A stretch of DNA of 64,000 bases. It comes from Pinus tabuliformis. Lineage: Eukaryota > Streptophyta > Pinopsida > Pinales > Pinaceae. Location: positions 1,144,499,007 through 1,144,563,006 of the forward strand of contig CM062807.1 of assembly GCA_031772625.1 (NCBI GenBank). Direction: 5' to 3'. Of this stretch, positions 1-11,567 are shown piece after piece. The stretch's first letter is position 1. Each line of letters begins with the position of its first letter. Position numbers and translations under genes: made by a program. The notes under the pieces were generated by a model. That model was not told the DNA's origin and searched no databases. It was given only the letters and a program-made list of their open reading frames with translations.

Positions 1-739
1 TTTCAACCCTCTTCCTTAGTTATGCAAATCTCGACCTACCTATACCTCTACAATTCTTACGTGTGAGCTAACTTGAGGTAGATTGGAGATGCTTTCCTTC
101 TTTGCTTGACTTGGAGTCTTCCTTTGGTGATTTTGTCTAGTAAGAATGATGGTTGGTGACCTCCTTAATGGTTTCTTTAGGGACTGATTTAACCCTACTA
201 CAAAAACCCTAATCTATGTCACACGTGTGAGGAAAATTACCCAATAGCAATTCTAAACTTATTCACTCTTCTTTCCTTTCTCTTTGTTGGTTATGAGACT
301 GCTCTTCCTATGATTTTCACACTTCTTGATGTATTTAAACTGCTTGAATCGAATGTCCTTCAAGTGAGGATGAGCACTTCTATATATGTAAAATAGGCCG
401 AATTTACCTTGTGACTAGGCCGACATGCTTTTCTAGAATCATCTTCATCTCCTTTTGAAGGCCGACATGAGGTAGTACTTGTGACAAGGTCTTGGAGGGT
501 TTGTGACTCAAATAAATTCTCTTTTTACAATGTATAACATGCCCAAATGGGTCTTCAATACTTGACATTGACTCAATAGAATTTATGACTTGATGACCAA
601 TCCTAATAGCTCTCAATGGGAGCTTCATCTATAAAAATTAAAATTCCTTGATCATGAAACCCATGACTCAAGCATAACATAAATGATTTTATTTTTATTC
701 TTTACATCAATTACATAAAATCATGATTATACATGCCAT
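1..739. other. no gene recognised
   Basis: AT-rich sequence without a recognisable gene. A 74-codon open frame on the minus strand at 404-628 has no motif I recognise and is no longer than expected by chance, so it is not called. Confidence 0.5.
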
Positions 740-1560
740 TATGAAGATCGTTTTATCCTCCACAATATCCCAAGGTTGAAAGGAAATTGACAGAGGTAAC
801 CTCAAACCACTTAGGTTTTAGCAGCTAGCCCTGCTAAACCAGAGAGGGCTCTCTCTATAAAGCTCACAACTAAATATGAATAGAGTCGGAAAAATATATT
901 AGCCTAGATATGTTCAGCTCTAGGGTTTTTAAATTTATGGTTTTGCTAGATCAGGAGTGAAAATCAGGGAACTAGGTCAAAATATCAAAGGTTTTAGTTG
1001 CAAGAGATATAAAGGAGTAGGGTAGGTATGCCTTTGTGATACTTTGGGGTTTTTTCGATGTAGTGTAGGGTGGAAAAGAAAAGATTCAAAATGAGCATGG
1101 CAAGCATGAATTCATTTATGAGAAGATAGGTAACATAAACATGAAGTTCCTAACAAAACATAGCTTAAACTTAAGAATTCTGTTTAAAACCTCTTAGGAA
1201 AATCACTGAAAATCATAGATATGGAAAGAAGATGAAATTATCATTCATATAAAACTATAACAGAGATAAAACATTATCACAAACTCTCAACACAAGAATT
1301 CTTGAATAATAGCTACAACTATCCTTTAATTTCCTGTAAAAAGGGATAATTGAATACAAGCTCCAAGAGTTCTACTCATTGATTTCCAACCCTTTCTCTA
1401 ACTTAGATTGGGTTACATATAGATAAAAATATCATTTTCTCCCTCTCAGGGGTCAAATCCAACATTCAAGGAACTGCGTACAAGAATATCTCCAATCATA
1501 CCTAAGACTAGGGAGGTTAGAAACCAACTCCCAATTTGGTGCAAAACTGATTCATTTGAC
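740..1560 (-). repeat. dispersed repeat, copy A
   Basis: This stretch is a diverged relative of 39,740-40,450. Shared blocks include a GAGGTAACC motif followed by a CCACTT block, a short hairpin around CTAGCC, and a later block with AACCCT and ATAGATAAAAA. In both places a minus-strand fragment of the same unknown protein family (family B) lies on the higher-coordinate side. I infer that the repeat is the 3' non-coding part of a mobile element that encodes family B. Boundaries are approximate, and 1,560-2,208 holds nothing else I recognise. Confidence 0.4.
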
Positions 1561-2208
1561 CATAAGAACCTATACAAGCATGAATCTACTTAATTTTTAC
1601 TTTGAAAAACATAATTAAACCTCAATGCATCATCACAACCCTTAAAATGACAAATTACATTAGCAAAACTGGAACATGACTCGGTAAACTAAGAAAAATG
1701 ATTTCCAGGTAAAAACGTAGCAAATTTCATGAAAACGTACTATGTTGCTTGTAAGTGACTTTTGGAGGGGTTCCCAATCTCCAAATTAAGATATGAAAAA
1801 TGATAGAGAAAGATCTGCCTGTCTACTACACCATAGAATCTTGAAGCACTGAAAAAGATTGTTTCTAGACCTCCAAAAACCATTTCTCCCACAAATACTC
1901 CAAAACTATAGCGTGCCTCTGAAAAACGTGGCAGAAAGGTGTTTTTTGGTACTTCTTTGACCTTTTGACCTAGAAAAAGCTGCTAACATGGATCTCCGAT
2001 TACATAACTTTAATTTTCAGATCATAAGTAATCCAAAAATGCAAAATTTGCATGATTTGGAGGCCTCCAACAAAAATGTAGCCTGGGACAAACTACCTTT
2101 TCTACCCATAAACTATGTAAAATTTCCAAAATGCCCAAAATTTTTAAAAGATTCCAAAATTTGTTCAAAGTTTTTGAAATTTGTTCGTTGGAGATAGGTA
2201 ATGATTCT

Positions 2209-2500
2209 TCAAGCTATGAGTGAAGCCTCAACCAAGAATTCAATCTTATCCCCCTTCTTATGTTGAATTAGGCTTTCCCTTAGTTTTCTCTCCAACTTTT
2301 GAATTCTGATTTGGGAAACTCTATTTGGTATCCCTATAGTTGTAGCTATGGCCTTAGTTGAAATGATGAAGTTGAACCCTGCAATGTTGACCTTATCACT
2401 CCTAAGATTTGTGGCAAAAAGACTGGTTAACATGGCATGATATCCTACTTGTTAAATTTTCTCACAAAACCCTAAACATCCCACCTTTTAGAAACATTGT
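2209..2500 (-). pseudogene. fragment of unknown reading-frame family B
   Basis: A short minus-strand reading segment contains the block FNFIISTKAIATTIGIP preceded by GYHAMLTSLF. It aligns residue by residue with the family B pseudogene at 40,667-42,744, where the corresponding stretch is LTFLVITQSIVEVTKIP preceded by GYNLQVTKEF. Upstream the frame is closed by stops, and downstream it ends after about 74 codons, so only a piece remains. The function of the family is unknown to me. Its occurrence twice here next to the same non-coding repeat suggests a transposon-borne gene. Confidence 0.45.
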
Positions 2501-2663
2501 CTGGAAAATGCTGAAGACCTCAATTCTTTGGTGTAAAGTGGCTCAAACCTTGACACTTGACCTCCTTTGTTGTATGGCTTCTTTCCTCCCTCCATTTTTT
2601 ACAATTGCAAAGCAAAACCCTAGTGTAAGAAATGGGAAAAACATAGTTTTTAGAGGGAGTAGG

Positions 2664-3143
2664 TGTAGTATACCTAGGGGGGATAATATGGGGTACAAAG
2701 GGAGGTACCCTTGGAATAATGTAATAATGGGATGGGCCATAGTAATAAATAAGGCGGTTAGCCCGTATCATGTAATGGACCACAAGTAGTTAGCAATAAT
2801 GTAATAAGCCCATGATATTAGATAGATGGTATTGAGGGAACCATGGTAATGACCCATGGTATTGTATGTATGAGGCCTATATAGAGGTTAGAGTCTCCCC
2901 ATTGAGAGATGTCAAGGATTATTGTATGAACAGGCATATGGCTTGTGGAGTGTTCTCCTTCCTTAAGGAATGAATGTATGGTGTTGCCTTACCTTAAGGG
3001 TTTGATATTAATAAAGAGAAGAATTTCTATCTATATTCAAATCTTATTATTTTTGGTGATTATTTACAGTGATTTGGTATATTGGTATCATTTTCATATA
3101 TTTTCAGCTCATATCTATAACAAGTGGTATCAGAGCTATAACA
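2664..3143 (+). repeat. 5' LTR
   Basis: About 480 bp, matching 5,296-5,752. The last 30 bases contain a partial duplication of the primer-binding-site region (two copies of AACAAGTGGTATCA), so the functional site is the second one. A polyadenylation-like AATAAA block lies near 3,009. Confidence 0.88.
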
Positions 3144-3208
3144 AGTGGTATCAAAGCACTTTCTTGGGCAAAGCGGAATTTTTTTTTTAATTTTGCATGA
3201 ACTTTTTG

Positions 3209-3930
3209 GGGCGATGAATTTACAGATCAGATCTATACGTTCTAGTGCAAAATCTATAGAATCTAATTGCAGATCTAATTTTTGGTGAAAAAATAACCAA
3301 TTTGAAAAAAAATCAGCCGAATCAGAGTCCAGATAAAGGAGATATCGCTGATTTAAAAATCAGTTGTGTTGCAGACATTTTTCGGGGTGCCGAGTTTGCA
3401 GATAAGATATGTACATTCTAGTGCAAAATATGCATAATATAATTGAAGATCTGAGTTTTTGGTGAAAAAATACCCAATTTCAAAAAAAAAACCAGTCGAA
3501 TTAGAGTCCGGATGAGGGATATATCGCTGATTTAAAAATCTGTTGCGTTAAAGACATTTTTTAGGGCAGCAAGTTTGCAGATCAGATCTATACGTTCTGG
3601 TGAAAAATCTGTAGAATCTCATTGCAGATATGGATTCTTTGCAAAAAAATACTCAATTTGAAAAAACAAATCGGCTAAATCGGACTCCGGATGAGGGAGA
3701 TATCGCTGATTTAAAAATCAGTTGTGTTGGGGACATTTTTCGGGGCGGTGAGTTTGCAGATCAGATCTGTACATTCTGTGGAAACATTTGCAGAATCCAA
3801 TTCTAGATCTAGGTTCTTTGCAAAAAAAATACCAAATTAAAAAAAAAATCAGTCGAATTAGAGTCTGGATGAGGGATATCTAGCTGATTTAAAATCGGCT
3901 CCTTTTTCAAAAAAAATTGTGACAGTGGGA
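3209..3930 (+). repeat. four tandem ~177-bp repeats in the element leader
   Basis: Four diverged copies begin near 3,209, 3,384, 3,563 and 3,742, with spacings of 175, 179 and 179 bp. Each copy carries a GCAGATCAGATCT-type block, a GGTGAAAAAATA block, a GAGTCCGGATGAGGG block and an ATCGCTGATTTAAAAATC block. They occupy the untranslated leader between primer binding site and gag, where packaging and dimerisation signals usually lie in LTR elements. No reading frame runs through them. Confidence 0.85.
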
Positions 3931-3940
3931 CAATTGAAGC

Positions 3941-4165
3941 GTGAATCTGAAATTCCAATGCCTAGATCAGAATTTGATGAAGATGTACAAATTTGATGGC
4001 TCTGAACCGGAAATATGGGTAGCACAAATGGAACAATATTTCACTTTGAATCACATCGTAGATGATGAAACTAAACTAAGTGTGGCAGCCATTTACTTGG
4101 ACCAAGAAAGATGGCAATGGTGGCAGTGTCATCAAAAATGCTATCCAAGGACAATTACTTGGTAG
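3941..4165 (+). pseudogene. Ty3/gypsy gag remnant
   Basis: The 74-codon frame contains KFDGSEPEIWVAQMEQYF, which is the classic start of plant gypsy gag (FDG, then W, then EQYF), followed by a LAAIYLD-like block and a W-Q-W motif. The rest of gag, including the zinc knuckle, is missing: after the stop at 4,165 the frame shifts and passes straight into protease sequence. It is too short to assemble particles. Confidence 0.7.
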
Positions 4166-4367
4166 ATGTTCGCAAAATCCATTTGTGACTGCTTTGACCC
4201 TAAATCTAATTTTTTGGGTCCTCTTACTAAGCTCAGACAGACAGGCACACAACCTAGCAAAGATTTTATTTTTACAGGAAAGAAGGAAACCAAGAAACCT
4301 AAAGGGTTATTTTCTACTGGTATCTCCTTATTGCAGGTTCATGGATGTATTCAAAAGGAGAATCATC

Positions 4368-4787
4368 ATGTCTATAAATCCTAGCTGCAAGCATAATTTT
4401 ATCAATGTTAATTTGGCAAAAAAATTGCAAGTTCCAGCAAAACACATTGAAAACACACAGGTTGATGATGAGGATGTTCAAGTTTATAAGGATTTGAAGC
4501 TTTCTATGGATAAGTATGTGTTGCATTGTGATTTTTATATTTCAGATATGGATAACATGGATGTTTTTTTGGGATATCCTTGGATGGAACCTGTGGGTAC
4601 TGTCAATATTAATGTGCAGAATAAATTCATGAAACTCTGGTATAAAAAGAAGAAAATAACATTGCAGGATATTTCTATTAAGACCCACGCAGAGACTATG
4701 GAGGTGGAAGCACACAACTCTAATGACACTTACACATCAGATGATGAGCCTTTGATGGTCAACAATCAAACACAAACATCAAACTAG
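4368..4787 (+). pseudogene. retropepsin-like protease remnant
   Basis: The frame encodes an aspartic-protease-like fold of the plant gypsy type. The segment that normally reads D-S-G-A-T-H-x-F-I reads NPSCKHNFI here, so the catalytic Asp is lost. The second half keeps the VFLGYPWM block (normally LG-x-x-W-L) and the following hydrophobic strand. The frame ends at a TAG at 4,785-4,787. Degraded lysine- and glutamate-rich coding sequence with stops continues to about 5,050, then the 3' end of the element follows without any polymerase. Confidence 0.65.
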
Positions 4788-5295
4788 GTACTAGAAAAAC
4801 AGGTAGTGTCCAAGGAGGCTGAAGTAGAAAAGGTTACAGGTACTAATACATTAGAGGAGGACTCAATGGTTGAAGTAATATTAGAAGATAAGAAACAACA
4901 GCAGGCACAACAACATCTACCAGATAACAATTAGCCTCCATTAGGTGGTGAATTAAAGAAAGATACATCGTTGGTTAACACATTAGCATATCACCACCCA
5001 CATCACCCCGCATGAAAACAAACAACAAGATGGCAACGAATTAGCCACAAGGACAACAACCCCCGCATGACAAATAGAGAGGAGCGACGATCCACCTACT
5101 ACACATCAACATATAAGAGCCACCATGTTCAACTTCCATCTCAAGCGAGTGAGGCACCAGCTGGATCGAGGGTTTACCTTTCTCTTAGATGGCTAGATGC
5201 ACGTGCATGGTACCAGTGGACTAGTCTTTTGAGTAGATCTTATTATTTGTGTTCTTCGTATGTTTTGGGGATGAAACATGTTAAGGCAGGTGGAA

Positions 5296-5752
5296 TGTAG
5301 TATACCTAGGGGGGATAATATGGGGTACAGAGAGAGGTACCCAAGGGAATAATGTAATAATGGGAGGGGCCATAGTAATAAATAAGGTGGTTAAACCGTA
5401 TCATGTAAGGGACCACAAGTAGTTAGCAATAATGTAATAAGCCCATGGTATTAGATAGATGGTATTGAGGGAACCATGGTAATGACCCATGGTATTATAT
5501 GTATGAGGCCTATATAGAGGCTAGAGACTCCCCATTGAGATATGTCAAGGATTATTGTATGAACATGCATATGACTTGTGGAGTGTTCTCCTTCCTTAAG
5601 GAGTGAATGTATGGTGTTGCCCTAACTTAAGGGTTTGATATTAATAAAGAGAAGCATTTCTATCTATTTCTATCTTATTATTTATTGGGTATATTTTTAT
5701 TTTCATATATTTTCAGCTCAGATCTATAACAAGTGGTATCAGATCTATAACA
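5296..5752 (+). repeat. 3' LTR
   Basis: About 457 bp, matching 2,664-3,143, with scattered substitutions and a deletion of roughly 20 bp near its end. The flank after 5,752 is ATAGG. Confidence 0.88.
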
Positions 5753-6538
5753 ATAGGGAATTGGGATTAGTGTATTTAGGTGAGTAGATGAATGGATTAG
5801 GGAGAAGATATGTGGTTAAGAAAAAATAGGGAGGTAGGGAGGTGTATTAGGAAACTTAGGGAGGTGGAAAATGATAAAAATAGTGAAGGGATTGCTATAG
5901 GGAATTTAAACATGGTCCTAACCCTCAAACTGCCAAAAATGCAATGTAGAAGCTAGGGTCAGGTCTAGGGGCTAGGGAATGAGGGAAGAAGGGTAATAAA
6001 ATCTTAGGGGAGGTGAGTTTAGTGAGGGGAAGAGGTAAAATGAGTAGGGAACTATGTTTTATTGTTTTCAAATCAAACAAGAGTGTTAAACCACAAAAAC
6101 GTAGTGTGGACCATGTTGTCCTTTGAGATAAACTAAGATCAATTAGTTATGTCAAAGCATCTATAGCGTTTTGTTGTTTTAAATGATTGGATAACTAGTG
6201 AACTATTTTATAAACATGTGCTTTAAACTTAGGCAGATTTTTGATAAAATGAAAGGTTGTTTTTTAACTGCACATGGTTACTTTTCTTTTAATGGGATGG
6301 AGAAGTAGAGTGTGAAGAGGTATAATTTATTTAATATTCAAACTGAGTAATTAACCATTTACAAGAAGAAATTAAGAAAACATTGCTTTCTTAATCAACA
6401 AAATGTAATCAAACTATTATAGAGATCTAGTGTCATATAATTTCAAAGATGAATTACAATAATAAATAGTTCACAAGGGATTCAAAATGAAACTGAAATT
6501 CAATTAAATTTAAAATCGAATAGCTGCAAAAGGCTTAA
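5753..6538. other. intergenic, nothing recognised
   Basis: The first 300 bases are unusually purine-rich with repeated GGGAGGT blocks. The rest is AT-rich. No gene, RNA or repeat boundary could be supported. Confidence 0.5.
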
Positions 6539-7297
6539 TTTATATGAAGAAAACATAATGAATAGACAAGATGAAATAAAACTCACTATGAGACAGACCA
6601 TATGAGGCAAATCCATAATATTTTATTATTTCAAAAATGCTCCAGCTTAGTACAATTCTGCTCAATGATAACATGTTTAAGGGTTCAACCCCTAATAACT
6701 CAAAGGAGGACTTATTTATACAAAAATTTACAAAAAATCTACAATCTACTTGGAATAAAATACCAAAATAGTACAAAATTAAAAAAATAGAACAATATAA
6801 TAGGAACCGAAAAACTGTTGAAGAGGTGGTTCTATCATTTGGGAATCTGTTGATGATCTGGCCTGAAAACACTAATGAGTTGTTCTGTTGTCAAAATGAG
6901 GAATTACTCAATTGTTTCACACAATTGATCTCATCTTTGTTCACTTGGAATTTCTACATTTACTATCTTCTTGAATGTTTCATCCACCTCTGTATATCTT
7001 TTGAAATTAGGCTTGGGGAGAAACAAGTTCTTGATTTCATGTAAGATGATTAAATCAAACTCCAAGGCTTCTAGAAAATCCCCCCCTGTTATATGTCCTT
7101 TAAATCCTGCAAATTTGGCTCTGTCTACTGCAATAGCATATAAGTCCTTGCAATAATAATCTAATCTAATCAACTTATCATTCAAACCTACTAACCCTGG
7201 CAATCATTTCATATTTAAAACATTAAATTTTGAATGAAATCTCTTAACAGAAATGTCCATGGTTTGACACTTAGTTTCTAATTGATTGATTAAATTC

Positions 7298-7482
7298 TGT
7301 TGGACACATAATCCTAAAGGGTTAGTGTGGAAGCCGAAAAGACTAAGCAGCCCAAGAGACCTTGGGATCTGAAACCCAAGAGTCATATGTTGTACTATAA
7401 ATGTATATCTGATGTTAATAAAAAAAAATGGGAACTCACTGATTTATCTTTCACATTGTTTGCTGTCCATGTGTGTTTAACA
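7298..7482 (+). repeat. 5' LTR (185 bp)
   Basis: It starts TGTTGGACAC and ends TTTAACA, directly followed by the primer binding site. A TATA-like CTATAAATG lies at about 7,394. It is almost identical to 11,568-11,752. Confidence 0.93.
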
Positions 7483-7499
7483 TGGTATCAGAGCCAGGT

Positions 7500-8243
7500 T
7501 CCTTCCTGACCTGCTCAAATCTTATGTGAACCACTAATTTTGTGGCATTTGTGTGCATTTCAGTGCTGCCATTTATTATTTTGCTGCCATTCTCAGCCTA
7601 GCATGAAAAACGCTCAGAGCGGCAGGGGAATACCTGCGTTGCCATCCCTGACCCATCATTTCTATGCGTGATAATCAATACTCGATTTTTCCCTGAAGAG
7701 TGATTGGTCTAAGAATCTACGTACTGACCTGTAAACCAACGTTTCTGTCCATCTAATCTTCGCGCTTAGAAACAGTCGTGAGCTATTTTTATATGCCCAG
7801 TGTATTTGCAACAATTTATCTGACTTTTCCAGGCCCTGGAACCTAGTCAGCGCTGTCCTCGGTAGTTTCGCTGCTGGTGGAATGAGCGAGGTAGTTTCTT
7901 ATGCGTTTTATACCAACACTCCCCGGTCATTGAGTTAATGCTCTCCATCTCCTCTCAGAAACTCCCCTTTGTCTGTCAGATGTGATTTTTGGGTACTTGA
8001 TTATTTTGGCAGGGGTCGTTTATATTCTTTAGGTATTATAATGCTCAGTGCTCCAAAGCCCTGGCCTCTCTTCCCCATCTTGAAGCTTTGGTCTACCACC
8101 GCTCAATTTCTTTTCGTTCTATTTTCAGAGCGGAAGCCGTCAAAGGTTTCATGGGTTTTCTGTTTCTGATATTTTTGAAATCCCTGGTGTCACCGGACAG
8201 CTCTGAAGGACGCGCTTTAACCTTTTAAATAAAATTTCACTTC
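7500..8243 (+). other. leader of the gene-capturing element
   Basis: No open frame or recognised gene. The base composition is less AT-rich than the surroundings, so it could be untranslated sequence carried in with the captured genes; this is only a guess. Confidence 0.35.
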
Positions 8244-8704
8244 CTTTGCATGTGAATGTGAACCAAGTTATACTGGGGTAGACTGCTCAACTGCTAGTTG
8301 TGATGAGCAGTGTAGCCTACATGGTGGTGTTTGTGATAATGGTGTTTGTGAGTTCCGGTGCTCAGATTATGCAGGATACACATGCCAAAACAGCAGTGTT
8401 CTCTTTCAAGTTTGTCAATGTGTGGAGATGTTCTTGTACGTGATTCAGAAGGTCAACACTGTGCTCCAAGTGAAGCAAGCATTCTGCAGCAATTAGAAGC
8501 AGTTGTTGTAATACCAAACTACAACAGGTTGTTTCCAACTAGTCGGACATTGTTTTCTATTCTGGATAATGGTTATTGTGCAGCAGTGGCAAAGCGGCTA
8601 GCTTGTTGAATTTCCATTCAAAGATGCGATGGTGATAATCGGCTTCGTGTTTGCTATTCGGCTTGCAAATCATATAACGCAGCATGTGGTGCCCGTCTTG
8701 ACTG
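8244..8704 (+). pseudogene. captured fragment of a leishmanolysin-like (M8) metalloprotease gene
   Basis: Two plus-strand frames, joined by a shift near 8,400, encode a cysteine-rich stretch. It has an EGF-like part (GVDCSTASCDEQCSLHGGVC, then CSDYAGYTCQNSS), then SMCGDVLVRDSEGQHCAPSE, then LDNGYC and, after a stop, RCDGDNRLRVCYSACKSYNAACGARLDC in broken form. From memory this matches the C-terminal part of plant leishmanolysin-like peptidases (Arabidopsis At5g42620 type). The catalytic HExxH region is absent. No intron interrupts the fragment, so it was probably taken from spliced RNA. It ends abruptly at 8,704, where a second captured fragment in the opposite direction begins. Confidence 0.7.
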
Positions 8705-9527
8705 TTGTACGTGACTCGTGGAGGAGACCGGGCTTGCCGTGAAGGAGGTAGCCTCTCCTCTTGCCTGCATTTCTTTCATCTTCCTCCGTAACAAACTTAT
8801 CCTTAGCAAGATCCAATAAAAGTTTTCTCCACTGTCCACCTTTAACTTCCCAAACTGCATCTAACATCTCGGCGGTCTCTTTAACCTCGCTTTCACCATT
8901 TCCTGAATAATTTACCGGACTCTCTTCTGTCGGAGGGTTATTACTGCAAGCAGCCTTGGCAATAGCAGAGAACAGCTGATGTTGCCACAGGCAGCCAGCC
9001 ATTAACAGACAAAATAATGCTCTGTTTATGGCTAATTTGTCCCTGGAACGCATTTGACAGTATATTATAAGTATATTCCCAAAATGATTACTGCCATTAA
9101 ATGCTCCGTCATCTCCATTTCCATCCCCGTTTCCTCCACTGTTTCCACCACGATTTCCTCCACTGTCACCATAAAAGAATTCTCGAACGCTACAATCGCA
9201 AATAATTGTTCTGCCCAGTGGCGGGACTCTCTGCAAATAAATCTTGTGAAGAGCTCTTCCATTGTTACGAGATTCGGACTCGGCCCTTCTAAACCATTGA
9301 TACGTGGGAGAAGAGCGTCTGCCATTAGGTCCCCAACAGCAACCTGTGGAGGCTCTGGCTCTTGCTGGGCCTGCTCCTTCAATCGACGTGGGAGGAGATA
9401 AATTTATTTTGACAACTCCCGCTCCAAACGTGCAGAGTGCCATCGGTGTTAAGCTACTGTCAGGACACAAGAAGAGTGAAGGCATGTCATGGTTCTGAGA
9501 GAAAACATAATTCTGGAGCAATTTCAT
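8670..9527 (-). pseudogene. second captured host gene fragment, function unknown
   Basis: A 285-codon open frame runs on the minus strand. Its middle is Gly/Asn-rich (GGNRGGNSGGNGDGNGDD). It is followed by LAINRALFCLLMAGCLWQH, a hydrophobic helix, and an acidic segment EVKETAEMLDAVWEVKGGQW. The N-terminal third is rich in Ser, Arg and Ala with few acids, compatible with a plastid-targeting or similar leader, but this is weak. The last 15 or so codons (below about 8,712) overlap the oppositely oriented protease fragment and are not native. I do not recognise the parent gene. Its GC content is higher than the flanks, as expected for a captured exon. Confidence 0.5.
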
Positions 9528-9586
9528 GTAGCAGAGAGTGATTTAATAAGTGGAGTTTGGTTGTTGCTGATTGAGTCTGTCAGAAA

Positions 9587-9588
<2 letters not shown>

Positions 9589-9626
<38 letters not shown>
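9589..9626. repeat. (AT)n microsatellite
   Basis: About 19 AT dinucleotides without interruption, inside the gene-capturing element. Confidence 0.95.
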
Positions 9627-9628
<2 letters not shown>

Positions 9629-10093
9629 AAGTTGTTGTGCTGCTGCTAGGGTCTGGACAGTTTGTTCTACAGGATGAGATCAGAATTATGTGCTGGTGTT
9701 GAGCAGAAGTTATGTTTGGTTTGGTAATCAGATTGATGTTGTGATCCTTCTGATTGATGAGAGGAATATATATGCCACTGACATGATTTGACAGAGATGT
9801 ATTTGGCAGTTTTATTTATGTAGGGTTTTCTAGTAAGAATATGAAGATACTATTGTTAATGTTGCTAATGTGCTGAGTGAATGTGTACCAATCAAATAAT
9901 GCCTGGTCATTATGACTGACCTAGTGATTGGATATTAATGATGTTGCTAAGAGTTTGTGATACAGAAGTAAATTTGGCTTGATTCATTTGCTGCACATTT
10001 ACAAAGGATTTTTCTGTGTCTTTGTACTGTGAGTGGGTGTTACTTTTACTCATTGGGTCATAGTTGTAATCAGTCTTTTAAAGGGTTGTAATT

Positions 10094-10894
10094 TTGACAA
10101 TGAAGAATATGCCTCGAATTACTGAAATATTAGAGTTCTTAAAAACTCTCATACATTCCTCAGATCATGATACAGTGAGAATAAGCAAAGCTTCTCTGGT
10201 TGATATTAGAACCTGTTTGTATAATGTACAAGAGAATATTGAGTTTTTGCAGCTTGAGACAAAGCTACAGCAAGAAGAATTAAAACAGAGAAGTCATTCT
10301 GAACATGTTTCTGTTCAGAACACTGACACTGCAACCCATCAGAAGCAAGTCAATAATGTTACAGTTCATTCAAATAAAGCAGAAGTTGTATATGCAGATG
10401 CAGAAACTCAGTCTGCACTTCCCAAGTCCATCATCAGACCTTGGGAACAGCTTGTCCACAACAAGCACAAAACTAGTCTTGGATATGACAAGGACTTGTC
10501 CTTTCATATTCCAGACTACTCAAAGCCCATTCAGTTTCAGAGTGCTGGATTCATTTATGACAGTTCACCTGCTCCTCATGACAGTTCAGCTTCATCTGTT
10601 CCAGATTCTGCCCCTCTTCCACAGCAACAACAACAACAAAAACAACAGATCGTGAAATGCCAACACTGTGACCGAGTTGGCCATTTGAAAGATCATTGTT
10701 TTGATCTTCATCCATGTAAGCACTGTCATAAAACCAGCCATTCTTCACACAGATGCTTCAGAAACAAACGTCCTGCAAGAACAAAGATTCATATTGGATG
10801 GATCGCTTCTTGGCAATGGGCATCAACAGCCAAGAAGATATTCCAAACACATGTTAGAACTTGTTCCAGAGTATTGAACAGTCTCGCAGTTTAG
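10094..10894 (+). CDS. gag-like nucleocapsid protein with two zinc knuckles
   Basis: An open frame of 266 codons is the only intact protein of the gene-capturing element. The N-terminal third is helical and acidic (ITEILEFLKTLIHSS, then IEFLQLETKLQQEELKQR). A Ser/Pro-rich linker ends in a glutamine run near residues 176-186. Two CCHC zinc knuckles follow near residues 190-225: CQHCDRVGHLKDHC and CKHCHKTSHSSHRC, both with C-x2-C-x4-H-x4-C spacing. The knuckles would bind element RNA during packaging. No protease or polymerase frame follows, so particles would need enzymes from another element. The capsid part is too diverged for me to assign to copia or gypsy. Confidence 0.7.
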   Translation: MTMKNMPRITEILEFLKTLIHSSDHDTVRISKASLVDIRTCLYNVQENIEFLQLETKLQQEELKQRSHSEHVSVQNTDTATHQKQVNNVTVHSNKAEVVYADAETQSALPKSIIRPWEQLVHNKHKTSLGYDKDLSFHIPDYSKPIQFQSAGFIYDSSPAPHDSSASSVPDSAPLPQQQQQQKQQIVKCQHCDRVGHLKDHCFDLHPCKHCHKTSHSSHRCFRNKRPARTKIHIGWIASWQWASTAKKIFQTHVRTCSRVLNSLAV

Positions 10895-11037
10895 TTTTCT
10901 CCATCTTCTCACCTTGTATCTAACAGTGGGGGAAATGATGGTCATCTACAAGCTTCAAATTCACATCAAGCGAGCCTGAGCCACAACCTGCCACACCAGT
11001 TTCAGAGTTGTAGCCAAAGACAAAGATGCCCGTGAAC

Positions 11038-11440
11038 AGATTGAGAACACTTCCTCTAGCAGAAGACTCCAGCTTCTTGCCAGTTTTGGAAGAGTTCCAG
11101 GAATTACAGAGTTGTTGGTCATCCTTAAACCATCACAGATTAAGAACACTTCCTCTAGCAGAAGACTCCAGCTTCTTGCCAGTTTTGGAAGAGTTCCAGG
11201 AATTGCATTAAGCATTCCAAAGTTGTTGGTTATCCTTAAACCATCACAGGTTGAGACTTCCCTTTTCAGGTTGAAGTTTTACCTTTTATGCGGGGTGAGA
11301 CCTCCCTTTCATGGTTGAAGGTTTCCCTCTTTAAAACAATAGGATCACTTCCTCTAGCAGAAAACTTCAGTTTCTTGCCAGTTTTGGAAGAGTTCCGGGG
11401 ACTGCACTAAGCGTTCCAGTGTTGGTGGTCATCCTTAAAC
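11038..11440 (+). repeat. ~100-bp tandem repeat near the 3' end of the gene-capturing element
   Basis: The block with CACTTCCTCTAGCAGAAGAC, CAGTTTTGGAAGAGTTCC and GTCATCCTTAAACCATC occurs at about 11,046, 11,150 and 11,345. The first two copies are almost identical and adjacent. The third is more diverged and follows a spacer with a doubled GAGAC(T/C)TCCCTTT block. No frame is maintained through it. Confidence 0.85.
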
Positions 11441-11567
11441 CACCGCCATTTTTTACCAACATTTCATAGAGCACATTCAGCCTAGTGTTGCCATGCATTT
11501 TTTGCACATTTTGTATTACATCTCTTTTCTTGGACTCATACATAACCCTTCGGATTAAGGGGGGGAA

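Larger units (their letters stand above)
2664..5752 (+). mobile_element. non-autonomous Ty3/gypsy-like LTR retrotransposon
   Basis: This 3.1-kb element is bounded by two matching LTRs, both starting TGTAGTATACC and ending TATAACA. A primer binding site for initiator tRNA-Met (TGGTATCAAAGC, 3,146-3,157) follows the 5' LTR, and a purine-rich stretch (AAGGCAGGTGGAA) precedes the 3' LTR. The flanking pentamers are GTAGG on the left and ATAGG on the right, a target duplication with one difference. The interior has a repeated leader, a short gag remnant and a protease remnant. No reverse transcriptase, RNase H or integrase is present, so it must have relied on proteins from another element. Confidence 0.9.

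Noticed and set aside
3209..3930. CRISPR-like regular spacing
   Set aside because: Units are contiguous diverged tandem repeats of 177 bp without unique spacers, inside a plant retroelement leader.
6540..6872. 110-codon minus-strand frame downstream of family A
   Set aside because: Hydrophobic, T-rich translation typical of a 3' untranslated region; frame not continuous with family A.
8670..8800. RGYLLHGKPG at the end of the captured minus-strand fragment, reminiscent of a Walker A region of BCS1-like AAA proteins
   Set aside because: The essential G-x-G-K-S/T does not follow, the end overlaps the oppositely oriented protease fragment, and no other AAA motif is present.
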